Assembly: GCA_963745175.1 (NCBI GenBank) | Contig: CAVUWK010000005.1 | Span: forward strand, 248,001-312,000 | Length of the DNA stretch: 64,000 bases | Reading direction: 5' to 3' | Source: Bog-473 sp963745175 | Lineage (GTDB): Bacteria > Actinomycetota > Acidimicrobiia > Acidimicrobiales > RAAP-2 | Shown here: piece after piece, positions 27,725 through 37,576 of the stretch | Layout: every line of letters begins with the position of its first letter | How positions within the stretch are numbered: the stretch's first letter is position 1 | Position numbers and translations under genes: made by a program | The notes under the pieces: generated by a model | The model's input: the letters and a program-made list of their open reading frames with translations, nothing else | Told to the model about the DNA's origin: nothing | Databases searched by the model: none

Positions 27725-28774
27725 CAGGCTCCCTCCCCTGCCGGCACGAACACGGGCAGGGACAACTCCTCGTCGTAGTCGACGAACTCGGCCTGCACCG
27801 GCATGCCGATCTCGATGGCATCCACCTCGACGCCACCGAGGTTGGCCACCACCCGGGTCCCCTCCTCCAGCTCGATCAGACCGATCGGCAGCGGGTACTC
27901 GAACGAGGCCACCTGGGGGTAGTGCACCACGACGTAGGAGTACACGGTGCCGCGGCCGCTCGATTCCACGGTGTCCCATTCGAGGGAGCCGCAGACGGCG
28001 CAGGCGGGCAGGGGCGGGTGCCGCAGGGTGCCGCACGAGGTGCAGTGCTGAATCAACAGATGGTGCGCCCGGGCGCCCTCGAACCAGAACGCGTTGTCCT
28101 GGGTGAGGGCCGGCCGCGGGCGCGGCGGGCGCGCCTCCTTGCGGGCGGGCGGCAGGTACTTGAGGATGCGGAAGCGCATGGTGGCCACCGGCTCGCCGGC
28201 GTCGTAGAGCGCCTGCACCTCGTCGTCCGACGGCCAGACCGACACCTGCTCGTCGGGGACCGCCACGTAGTCGAGCCGGGTGGTGACGAAGCGCCCGGTG
28301 CCCAGACCGGTGCGCTTCGGTTCCGAGATCGCATCGATGACCGAGCGCACCAGCAGCCGGTCCCCCACCACCAGGGGACGCCCGTAGTGCTGCTCGCAGT
28401 TGGTGGCCACGACCGAGGTCAGCCCCTCCTCGTCCAGCAGGCCCATCATCGTCTCGCTGGGCCCACTCCCTCGCGACTGCGCCTTCGGCCCGGGCCTCCT
28501 CGAGAAGCAGCGAGGTACGCAGTCCGCGCATGATCCAGGCCTGCAGCATGGTGGGCGGTGCGATCAGCCGGTCGTAGCCTGCGGCCCGGGCCGCGTCATC
28601 GGAGACGTAGACGGGGTTGTGGTCGCCCATCGCCTCGACCCAGTGCCGGATCATCGGGACGTTGACCGCGTCCGGGGCCAGGCTCGGTGGGCCGGCCGCC
28701 TGCCCGACGAGCGGGGCCAACTCCGTGCTGTGGTCCGGGTACGGCGCCAGCTCCTCGAAACGCTCCGCCGTCAT
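27724..28774 (-). CDS. chsH2: MaoC-DUF35 fusion, ChsH2-like (one frameshift)
   Basis: About 350 aa. The N-terminal hot-dog part (MTAERFEELAPYPDHSTELA..., GDHNPVYVSDDAARAAGYD) is followed by a DUF35 part with zinc ribbon CTSC...CAVC (about 235-255) and an OB fold (TVYSYVVVHYPQ). This is the ChsH2 architecture: the first half joins ChsH1 as hydratase, the second binds Ltp2. The frame changes near 28475, after which SETMMGLLDEEGLTSVVATN resumes. ATGA overlap with the upstream dehydrogenase. Confidence 0.8.
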
Positions 28775-29952
28775 CGCGCGCCCCGCGTCATGCCCAGCCC
28801 GGCCATGGCCACGATCTCGCGCTGCACCTCGTTCACCCCGCCCCCGAACGTGTTGATCTGCGCCTGGCGCGCCGTGGCCTCGAGCCGGCCCCGCAAGCAG
28901 CGCCCCGGGCGAGCCCGGGGACGAGGTAGCCGGCCGCCCCGCCACCCCGAGCAGCAGGCGCACCACCTCGAGGATCCGCTCGGTCCCGAAGACCTTGATC
29001 GACGACGACTCGGCCCCGGTCAGCTCGCCGTCGGCCACGTGCACGGCCATGCGCCAGTTCAGCAACCACATGGCCTCGAGCTCGGCGTGGCACTTGGCCA
29101 GGTCCATCTGCACCCAGCCCTGGTCGATGAGCGTGCGACCGTCGTCGGTCTCCTGCGCCGCCGCCCAGTCCACGATGTCCTCGTAGAGCGAGATGGCCAG
29201 GCCGCTCCAGGCGGCCAGCCCGACCCGCTCGTGGTTGAGCTGGGTGGTGATCATGCGCCAGCCCTCGTTCTCGCCGCCGACGCGGTTGGCCACGGGCACG
29301 TGCACGTTGTCGTAGAAGGTCTGCGTCGTCGTCAGCCCGCCGACGGTGTGGATGATCGACCACTCGAAGCCGGGCGACGTCGTCGGCACGCACAGGATGG
29401 AGATGCCCTTGTGCTTGGGGACGTCGGGGTCGGTCCGCACGGCCAGCCAGACGTAGTCGGCCTGGTCGGCGCCGCTGGTGAAGATCTTGGCCCCGTTCAC
29501 GACGTACTCCTCACCGTCACGCACGGCCCGCGTGCGCAGCGACGCCAGGTCGGTGCCGGCCTCGGGCTCGGTGTAGCCGATGGCGAAGTTCAGCTCGCCG
29601 GCGAGGATCTGCGGGCAGGAAGAACGACTTCTGCTCGTCGGTGCCGAAGCGCATGATGGTCGGCCCGACGGTGTTGATGGTGACGAAGGGGAACGGCGCA
29701 CCGGCGCGCCGCGTCTCGTCGAAGAAGATGAACTGGTCCGTCGCCGGCCGGCCCTGCCCGCCGAACTCCTTCGGCCAGCCGATGCCGAGCCAGCCGTCCT
29801 TGCCGATCTGGCGCACCACCTGGCTCCAGGCCTCGCCCCCCTCGCCGCCCTCGGCCAGGCCCGCCCGCACCTCGTCGGTGAGGAGCTCGGCGTAGTACTG
29901 ACGCAACTCGGCACGCAGCTGCCTGCTGTTCGGGGCTTTCCTCGAGGAACAT
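28771..29952 (-). CDS. Steroid acyl-CoA dehydrogenase subunit (FadE26/ChsE4- or ChsE2-like), frameshifted
   Basis: About 390 aa once corrected, starting MFLEESPEQQA. Recognisable blocks: LRQYYAELLTDEVRAGL, DGWLGIGWPKEFGGQG, FAIGYTEPEAGTDLASLRT, NGAKIFTSGADQADYVWLA, and an end reading NTFGGGVNEVQREIVAMAG. These are FAD- and substrate-binding motifs of the active subunit of steroid ACAD tetramers. Frame changes near 29910, 29605, 28930 and 28910. First gene of the leftward operon chsE-chsH2-chsE-chsH1-ltp2. The divergent region ahead has two near-perfect KstR-like sites. Confidence 0.75.
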
Positions 29953-30014
29953 CGTGGGGCAGCCTCGCGTGCACTCTGCGGTCCCTGCCAGGTCAAGGCC
30001 GCGCTGCCCAAAAC

Positions 30015-30028
30015 TGTAACACGTTCTC
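30015..30028. promoter_or_regulatory. KstR-like operator, one mismatch
   Basis: TGTAACACGTTCTC fits TnnAACnnGTTnnA except for the last base. Located 63 bases ahead of the leftward chs operon. Confidence 0.5.
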
Positions 30029-30074
30029 GTTTGGGCGGCCCCGTCCGGAGGGCCGGCGCTGTGCCTATGATCAC

Positions 30075-30088
30075 TGACACACGTTCTA
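30075..30088. promoter_or_regulatory. KstR-like operator, one mismatch
   Basis: TGACACACGTTCTA fits TnnAACnnGTTnnA except for C at the first A of the left half. It is 73 bases ahead of the P450 start; together with the site at 30015 each divergent transcript has its own operator. Confidence 0.5.
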
Positions 30089-30160
30089 GAAATTGCCCCG
30101 AAAGGGCAGGCACCGGGCGGCGTGGGGCTGGCGTCGCCGGAGTGCGTCGAAAGGGGGGCC

Positions 30161-31414
30161 ATGAGCCTCGAGGAGATCGACCTCATCGACGGGAGGAACT
30201 TCGTCGCCGGAGTGCCCCACGAGTGGTTCGCCGAGCTCCGCCGGGAGGCGCCCGCCTTCTGGCACCCCGAGGCGGCCGCCCCGCGCGGCGGGTTCTGGGC
30301 CATCACCCGCTACGACGACTGCGTGCACGTCAACCGGGACTGGGAGCAGTTCTCCTCCGCCCGGCGCGGTGCCCTCTTCCACGAGACGGACGACGAGATG
30401 CTGGCCCAGCAGCAGCTCTTGATGCTCAACATGGACCCGACGATGCACACGCGCTACCGGCGGCTCGTCAACAAGGGCTTCACCCCCAAGATGGTGCGGG
30501 ACCTCGAGCAGCAGATCATCGGTTACGCCGACGGGATCATCGACGCAGTGTGCGAGCGCGGCACGGCCGACTTCGTCGAGGAGATCGCTGCCGAGCTCCC
30601 CTTGCTCGTCATCGCGGAGCTCCTCGGCGTTCCCCAGGAGGACCGCCGCATGGTCTTCGACTGGTCCAACCGCATGATCGGCTCCGAGGACCCCGAGTAC
30701 CAGGTTGATGGAGGCGCTCCCGACGAGGCGCTCATGCAGGTCTACGGCTACGCCGAGGAGCTGGCCGCCGAACGCCGACTCCGACCCAGGCAGGACCTCA
30801 TCTCAGTGCTGATCGACGCCGAGGTCGAGGGCGAGAAGCTCAACGAGCTCGAGCTCGACCTCTTCTTCCTGCTTCTCATCGTGGCGGGGAACGAGACGAC
30901 CCGGAACCTCATGTCGGGAGCCATGACCGCCTTCTTCGACCACCCCGACCAGTGGGAGCTCCTGCGCAAGGACCGCTCGCTCCTGCCGGGTGCGGTGGAG
31001 GAGATGCTGCGCTACGTCACCCCGGTGATGCACTTCCGCCGCACGGCGACCGGCGACATGGAGATGCACGGCCAAGAGATCAAGGAGGGCGACAAGATCG
31101 TCTTCTGGCACATCTCGGCCAACCGGGACGAGGAGGCCTTCGAGAACCCGGACACCTTCGACGTCACCCGCTCGCCCAACAACCACATCGCCTTCGGAGG
31201 CGGCGGGCCGCACTTCTGCCTGGGCGCCAATCTCGCCCGCATGGAGATCATGGTGATGTTCGACCGCCTGCTCGACCGCATCCCCGACATCCGCCTCGAC
31301 GGCGAGGTGCAGCGACTGCGGTCGAACTTCATCAACGGGACCAAGCACATCCCGGTCGCCTTCGCGCCCTCGGCGCCCGTCGGGGGCACGCCCCTCCCCG
31401 CCCGGGCCCGCTGA
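30161..31414 (+). CDS. Cytochrome P450, CYP125-like steroid C26/C27 monooxygenase
   Basis: 417 aa; ATG 30161 follows AAAGGGGGG. I-helix AGNETTRN (about 242-249), ExxR in EEMLRY, haem loop FGGGGPHFCLGANLAR with Cys at about 353. Family-specific runs LLGVPQEDRRMVFDWSNRMIG, SEDPEYQ and LRSNFINGTKHIPVAF closely parallel mycobacterial CYP125, which oxidises the terminal sterol side-chain methyl to the acid. CYP142 and related families are the alternatives. It diverges from the chs operon as the expected first step of the pathway. Redox partners are not in the window. Confidence 0.85.
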   Translation: MSLEEIDLIDGRNFVAGVPHEWFAELRREAPAFWHPEAAAPRGGFWAITRYDDCVHVNRDWEQFSSARRGALFHETDDEMLAQQQLLMLNMDPTMHTRYRRLVNKGFTPKMVRDLEQQIIGYADGIIDAVCERGTADFVEEIAAELPLLVIAELLGVPQEDRRMVFDWSNRMIGSEDPEYQVDGGAPDEALMQVYGYAEELAAERRLRPRQDLISVLIDAEVEGEKLNELELDLFFLLLIVAGNETTRNLMSGAMTAFFDHPDQWELLRKDRSLLPGAVEEMLRYVTPVMHFRRTATGDMEMHGQEIKEGDKIVFWHISANRDEEAFENPDTFDVTRSPNNHIAFGGGGPHFCLGANLARMEIMVMFDRLLDRIPDIRLDGEVQRLRSNFINGTKHIPVAFAPSAPVGGTPLPARAR

Positions 31415-31424
31415 GGCCGGCGCC

Positions 31425-32330
31425 GTGAGCGACCACGCGGTGCGTTTCCACCAGGCCATCTCCTTCCTGCCGACGCGCCATGCGATCCCGCTGGCTCAAG
31501 CCTCCGACGAGCTGGGCTACGGGGGCATGTACGTCTCGGACCATCTGTTCAACCCCCGCGAGCTCGAGTCGCGCTACACCTACTCGACCCGCGAGGACGG
31601 CGCGCCCAGCTGGGATACCGAGACGGCGTGGCCCGACCCGATGTGCGTGATCTCCGCCATGGCCGCGGCGACCGAGAACCTGCTCTTCACCACCGGTGTC
31701 TACATCGCGCCGTTGCGCGACCTGATGACGGTGGCCAAGACCGTCGGCACGACCGCCGTGCTGGCCGGGAACCGCTTGCGCCTGGGCGTCGGGGTCGGCT
31801 GGTGCAAAGAGGAGTTCGACCAGACCGGTCAGGACTTCGCCACCCGGGGCAAGCGCCTCGACGAGATGATCGTCGCGCTGCGCACCCTGTTGGCGGGCGG
31901 CTGGGTCGAGTTCCACGGGGACTATTACGACGTCCCGGAATGCCAGATCGAGCCCGCCCCCACCGAGCCGGTCCCGATCATCGGCGGCGGCCACTCCCCC
32001 GTCGCGCTGCGCCGGACGGCGGCCCTGTGCGACGGCTGGATCGCCGCCGGCGCCTACACCGAGGACGAGGCATGGATCCACCTGGCCGAGCTGCACGACG
32101 CGCTGAAGGAGGCCGGCCGCGACGAAGAGGGGTTCACCATCTACCTGTCGCTCAACGAGCGACCCGATGTCGACCTCTACCGCCGCTTCGCCGACGCCGG
32201 CGTGACGGACTTCGTCTGCGCGCCGTGGATGTTCGCCGACATCGCGCCGGGCACGCCCGACGCGGCGGCCCTGGAGACCCGCCTCGGTTTGGTGCGCTGG
32301 TTCGCCGAGGAGATCGTCGCCCGGGTCTGA
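31425..32330 (+). CDS. LLM-class F420-dependent oxidoreductase (TIGR03619-like)
   Basis: 301 aa from a GTG 10 bases after the P450 stop, so very likely co-transcribed. LGYGGMYVSDHLFNPRE, FTTGVYIAPLRDLMTVAKTVGT, RLRLGVGVGWCKEEFDQTG and VPIIGGGHSPVALRRTA are typical of F420-using luciferase-like enzymes. Substrate unknown; position suggests action on a steroid intermediate. Confidence 0.8.
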   Translation: MSDHAVRFHQAISFLPTRHAIPLAQASDELGYGGMYVSDHLFNPRELESRYTYSTREDGAPSWDTETAWPDPMCVISAMAAATENLLFTTGVYIAPLRDLMTVAKTVGTTAVLAGNRLRLGVGVGWCKEEFDQTGQDFATRGKRLDEMIVALRTLLAGGWVEFHGDYYDVPECQIEPAPTEPVPIIGGGHSPVALRRTAALCDGWIAAGAYTEDEAWIHLAELHDALKEAGRDEEGFTIYLSLNERPDVDLYRRFADAGVTDFVCAPWMFADIAPGTPDAAALETRLGLVRWFAEEIVARV

Positions 32331-32371
32331 CACACTTCGAGCGGGCGCCGAGAAGCCGAGAGGAGCCGCAC

Positions 32372-33409
<1,038 letters not shown>

Positions 33410-33463
33410 AGACCTCGAGCGGGCCTGGGCTCGATGATCCCGAGCACCAATGCCTCCACCCGC

Positions 33464-33661
33464 TCATTCGACGGGCTGGAGACCCGCTGCGGTGAGCACG
33501 TAGGCGGAAGCCACGGCGCCGTCCTCTGTCGCGAGGCGAACGATATTCGTGGCGGCCAGGTCGACAGTCAGGCTCAGGCCGGACAGAGCGACACTCGAGC
33601 CGCTGTATGCGTCGGTGTAGAGACGGCCGAGATCTGTCGCAGGCGTCAACTGCGGTAACAC
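33464..33661 (-). CDS. Short uncharacterised reading frame, possibly a gene remnant
   Basis: 65 aa with a regular beta-rich pattern (VALSGLSLTVDLAATNIVRL, ASAYVLTAAGLQPVE) resembling the C-terminal end of a larger secreted or glycosidase-like protein. No clear ribosome binding site, and no upstream extension, so it may be the tail of a lost gene. It lies in a lower-GC patch with the following hydrolase. Confidence 0.3.
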   Translation of the reverse strand: MLPQLTPATDLGRLYTDAYSGSSVALSGLSLTVDLAATNIVRLATEDGAVASAYVLTAAGLQPVE

Positions 33662-33705
33662 CGCTACGAAGATGTGACGCCGGACTTATGAAAGGCATGT
33701 GACTC

Positions 33706-34665
33706 ATGGCTAGGAAGATCTCCGACATCGTCCGTCCGACGTATCACTTCGTCGAAGTAGACGGGGTGCGGGTCTTCTACCGGGCGTCCGGCCCGGCCGG
33801 CGCGCCCACGTTGTTGCTTCTGCACGGTTTCCCCTCCGCGTCGCATCAATTTTCCCGGCTCATCGACGCCCTCGGCGACCGCTATCGCGTGATCGCGCCG
33901 GACTATCCCGGCTTTGGCTACAGCGATGCCCCTGAGTCAATGACGACGGGAGGGGACTTCGTCTACAGCTTCGATCGACTCGCTGAAATCGTCGACGGGT
34001 TCTGTGAACGCCTCGGCTTGGATCGCTTCGTCATGTACCAATTCGACTTCGGCGGGCCGATAGGTATGCGCGTCGCTGCTCGCCATCCCGAGTGGATCGC
34101 TGGTCTCGTGATTCAGAATGCCAACGCTTATGACGAGGGCCTTTCGCCCATGGCGCGAGACCTGGCTGGCCGCGACCCGGGGGTGGCTGGGGAGGAGGAC
34201 AAGATCCGCGAGGTCCTGACTTTGGCTGCCACCCGGGGCCAATATCTGAGCGGGGCGAATCGCGCCGAGGCAATAGCCCCCGATGGTTGGACGCTCGATC
34301 AGCACTTCTTGGATCTTCCAGGCCGTAAGCAGATCCAAGTCGACCTGGCATTCGACTACCACACCAACATCTCCCTCTATTCAAGCTGGCAGGCCTGGCT
34401 GCGACAGCATCAGCCGCCGACACTGATTGCCTGGGGGGAAGCGGACCCCTTCTTCTTGCCCGGCGGGGCCAACGCTTACCGGCGCGACATCCCCGACGTC
34501 GAACAACACATGTTTCCCACCGGACACTTCGCCCTTGAAGAGAATCTGGCCGAGATCGCTTCGCTCGTCGCTGACTTTATCGACCGCATCTGGACCCCAG
34601 TCCCGTCGCTACCTGCGACCAGTAGGCGATCCGTTGCTCCGACAACCGGAAAGAAGGTCCTCTGA
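33706..34665 (+). CDS. Alpha/beta hydrolase with Asp nucleophile (dehalogenase/epoxide hydrolase-like)
   Basis: 319 aa. Oxyanion region LLLLHGFPSASHQF; nucleophile elbow YQFDFGGPIG with Asp at about 114 in place of Ser; acidic residue in WGEADPFF (about 245) and catalytic His in TGHFALEE (about 270). An Asp nucleophile points to haloalkane/haloacetate dehalogenases or epoxide hydrolases rather than esterases. Base composition is less GC-rich than its neighbours and the gene is isolated, hinting at acquisition. Substrate unknown. Confidence 0.8.
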   Translation: MARKISDIVRPTYHFVEVDGVRVFYRASGPAGAPTLLLLHGFPSASHQFSRLIDALGDRYRVIAPDYPGFGYSDAPESMTTGGDFVYSFDRLAEIVDGFCERLGLDRFVMYQFDFGGPIGMRVAARHPEWIAGLVIQNANAYDEGLSPMARDLAGRDPGVAGEEDKIREVLTLAATRGQYLSGANRAEAIAPDGWTLDQHFLDLPGRKQIQVDLAFDYHTNISLYSSWQAWLRQHQPPTLIAWGEADPFFLPGGANAYRRDIPDVEQHMFPTGHFALEENLAEIASLVADFIDRIWTPVPSLPATSRRSVAPTTGKKVL

Positions 34666-34826
34666 GTATCGGTATCCCCAAGCGCATCGCGCAGTTGAGC
34701 GGGGCAGCTTCCCGCAGCAGCGATTCACCGCCGGGTATGAGTGAGCCCGTTCATGCCACCTGGATCGCCTGAACACGTTGATTGCTCGCCTTGCTTGCCG
34801 CGGTCCCAACTGGCTCCGGGCGAAAG

Positions 34827-35240
34827 TCACATCGCTCTCGGAGCCGCCGCGGCCGGACCGACGTACTGCGACTCCCCGAAGCCCAGGATCGGGACGAAGA
34901 TGAAGTTCAAGAAGAACAGCCCGACCGCGAAGCCCGAACTCTTGGCGAACGACTTGGCCAGATCGATGGCGATGATGATGCCGACGACGACTAGAGCGAT
35001 CCAGCCCACGAACGGGACGATGACGCCGACGAAGAAGAGCAGCAGCCACCAGGCCGGCCTCCCGATGACTTTCAACAGGACATAGAGGTTGTAAATCGGG
35101 ATGATGGCCGCCCACCCCGGCTGGCCCGCCTTGACGAACACCTTCCACAGAGCCGCGATCTCGAGGACGATGATCGCGATGTAGATGATGACGAGGATGA
35201 AGACGAGTCCCCCGTTGGTGGCGAGCATCAGAGCGGACAT
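34827..35240 (-). CDS. DUF5684 family membrane protein
   Basis: 137 aa from the ATG after GGAGGGCTGAC (an ATG 27 bases further out is less well placed). Four membrane segments with AGQPGWAAIIPIYNLYVLLK and GRPAWWLLLFF, the DUF5684 hallmark. Function unknown. Divergent from the metallopeptidase gene with about 120 bases between. Confidence 0.75.
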   Translation of the reverse strand: MSALMLATNGGLVFILVIIYIAIIVLEIAALWKVFVKAGQPGWAAIIPIYNLYVLLKVIGRPAWWLLLFFVGVIVPFVGWIALVVVGIIIAIDLAKSFAKSSGFAVGLFFLNFIFVPILGFGESQYVGPAAAAPRAM

Positions 35241-35360
35241 GTCAGCCCTCCAGTTCTGCCCGATCACTCGGGCCGCCCAAGCGCATCGTAGGCAGTCTGC
35301 ACCGCCCGATGCAGGGATGCTGACCAGGCATGCACGACCTGGTCACGCGGGTCGGCCACA

Positions 35361-36038
35361 ATGCCGTCCATGACCCTGTTCGACGTGGCCGACCTCTTCG
35401 GGTCCGAGCCGCCGCCGGACCGCACGGGCGGACCGCCGAAGGCGCGGGAGCGCGTAGCCGAGGCGGCGCCCGAGCTCGAGGTCGCGCCCGAAGTCGAGAC
35501 GGCACCAGAGATCGAGGCGGCGCCCGAGGTCGAGGTTCGCATCAGCAAGCGCCGCAAGAAGACGTCTGAGGCCAAGTGGGTCGGCGGCCGCATCGTCGTG
35601 TCGCTGCCGGCGCATCTCGACGTCGAGAGCCGGCAGAAGACGATCGACTGGTTGGTGGACCGACTCCTCACCCGCCACCGGCTGCAGTCCGGGCTCACTG
35701 ACGACGACCTGTTGGCCCGCGCCATCGAGCTGAGCGACCGCTACCTGGTCGGGGCCCGTCCCGCCTCCGTGCGCTGGGTCACCAACCAGACGGCGCGCTG
35801 GGGCTCGTGCTCCTACCACTCAGGCGACATCCGCGTCTCGCACCGCCTGCGCGTCGTGCCCGAATGGGTCCTCGACTCGGTGCTGGTGCACGAGGTGGCG
35901 CACCTCACGTACCCGGACCACTCCGGCGCCTTCCACAAGCTGGCCGGCGCGTACCCGCGTCATAAGGAGGCGGGCGTGTTCCTGGCCGGCTACGGCCTCG
36001 GCCTGTCGAACCCCTCCCCGCACACCCCGTCGGACTGA
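35361..36038 (+). CDS. YgjP-like zinc metallopeptidase (M48/SprT-like)
   Basis: 225 aa. The first 60 residues are a low-complexity Pro/Glu/Ala-rich segment with ELEVAPEVETAPEIEAAPEV repeats. The catalytic part has WGSCSYHSGDIRVSHRL and HEVAHLTYPDHSGAFH; HEVAH lies at about 177-181. Members are presumed metal-dependent proteases; no partner gene suggests a substrate. ATG 35370 (MTLFDV) is an alternative start. Confidence 0.8.
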   Translation: MPSMTLFDVADLFGSEPPPDRTGGPPKARERVAEAAPELEVAPEVETAPEIEAAPEVEVRISKRRKKTSEAKWVGGRIVVSLPAHLDVESRQKTIDWLVDRLLTRHRLQSGLTDDDLLARAIELSDRYLVGARPASVRWVTNQTARWGSCSYHSGDIRVSHRLRVVPEWVLDSVLVHEVAHLTYPDHSGAFHKLAGAYPRHKEAGVFLAGYGLGLSNPSPHTPSD

Positions 36039-36243
36039 CCCAGGACCCGGATCAGACGGGCTCGTCGGCGCCATCCGCCGGGCCGGCGCAGGGTGTCCTT
36101 CGTGCCGCCGAGCGTGAGCTCGAACTGCACTCGCACAGCGGTCCCCCCCAAAAGAACGGTCGCTTGCGTGCACGAAATGTCAGTGCAATTTGCGCTCGTT
36201 TCGGACGATGAACGTGTGACACCCGCCTGCTTCCATCGAACCC

Positions 36244-37404
36244 ATGGAGTTGGAGAACTTCGCCGAGGCACTCGACGCACTCGTGGCATCGGGTGCGGAG
36301 AACTACGGCGACGGCGCGTCGATCGAGGAACTGCACCGCTTGCAGTCACGCTTCGAGTCCTTCGTGACCGAATCGACGGCGGCCTTTGAGGCGGGGGAGC
36401 AGTGGGCGGCCGATGGGGCCAAGACGGCGGCGGCGTGGATCTCTTCGCGCTGTCGGGTGCCGCGGGCGGCGGCCAAGCGCCGGGTGCGTCTGGGACGACA
36501 GCTGCGCCACCTGCCCGAGACCGCCCAGGCGTGGCGTGACGGGGCGATCGGGGTCGACGCGGCCCGGGCCATCGCCGCGGCCCGGCGCCACCGCACCGAG
36601 GCCTCCATGGCCCGCGACGAGGAGATGCTGGTCGCCCAGGCGGCCGACATGGGCTTCGAGGACTTCTACCGGGTCCTCAGCTATTGGAAGCAGCTGGCCG
36701 ACCCCGACGGGGCCGACGCCTCCGACGAGGAGCGCAAGGCGTCGCGCAACGTGTTCTTCGAAACCAGCTTCAGCGGGATGTGGCTGGGCCAGATGACGCT
36801 CGACCCGGTCTCGGGCTCCATCGTGGCCGGCGAGCTCAACCGCCTCGAGCACGACCTCTTCGAGGCCGACTGCGCCGAGGCGAGGGAGCGCCTGGGGCGC
36901 ACGGCCCGGATCGACGAGCTGGCCCGCACCTCGGCACAGCGCCGGGCCGACGCCCTCGTCGAGATGGCGACGCGCAGCCGCACCGCACCGGCCGACGGCA
37001 TCCGGCCCGCCCCGCTCTTTTCCGTCTTCGTCGGCTATGAGACAATCCACGGCCGCATCTGCGAGCTCGAGAACGGCACCGTGCTCGCACCCTCGGCCCT
37101 GACGCCGTGGATGGACTCGGCCTACTTCGAGCGGGCCATCTTCTCTTTGGGCAACCGGATCGACGTCAGCGTGCGGGCCCGGCTCTTTAGCGGCGGGACG
37201 AGGCGGGCCATTGAGCTACGCGATCGCATCTGCACCCACCCGCACTGCTACGAGCCCGCCGAGAACTGCCAGGTCGACCACATTCAGACCTACGCCGAGG
37301 GCGGGGAGACCACCCAGGACAACGGCCGGTTGCTGTGTGGGTTCCACAACCGCCTGCGCAACCAAGCCGAGCAGCGCCAGCGGCCCCCGCCGGCGGCGGC
37401 CTGA
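36244..37404 (+). CDS. DUF222-HNH endonuclease-domain protein (13E12-like)
   Basis: 386 aa. The long helical DUF222 region (about 10-290; RRVRLGRQLRHLPETAQAW, DAARAIAAARRH) is followed by HNH motifs RICTHPHCYEPAENCQVDHI and GRLLCGFHNRLRN. These proteins are multicopy in many actinobacteria (13E12 repeat family in mycobacteria) and may be selfish or DNA-repair nucleases; no direct repeats or transposase border it here. All metal-binding Cys/His residues are present, so it is probably active. Confidence 0.85.
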   Translation: MELENFAEALDALVASGAENYGDGASIEELHRLQSRFESFVTESTAAFEAGEQWAADGAKTAAAWISSRCRVPRAAAKRRVRLGRQLRHLPETAQAWRDGAIGVDAARAIAAARRHRTEASMARDEEMLVAQAADMGFEDFYRVLSYWKQLADPDGADASDEERKASRNVFFETSFSGMWLGQMTLDPVSGSIVAGELNRLEHDLFEADCAEARERLGRTARIDELARTSAQRRADALVEMATRSRTAPADGIRPAPLFSVFVGYETIHGRICELENGTVLAPSALTPWMDSAYFERAIFSLGNRIDVSVRARLFSGGTRRAIELRDRICTHPHCYEPAENCQVDHIQTYAEGGETTQDNGRLLCGFHNRLRNQAEQRQRPPPAAA

Positions 37405-37576
37405 CGGGGCGGCCGGCCCGCCCCCGTGGTATCGAGCAGGGTCGATTGACTCCTGTCAGCGCATCTTTTCTTCCCAAGGTGGTTTCTGCGCGCCCGGGTA
37501 CTCTGCGTCGCCTCGGAACGCTGACGAAAACTCTGAGCCGCCTACGCCACGCGCGCGAACGGCGCGCCTGGTCGGT

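Noticed and set aside
36244..37404. DUF222-HNH gene as part of an insertion element or defence island
   Set aside because: No terminal repeats, transposase or defence genes flank it; these genes are commonly scattered singly in actinobacterial genomes.
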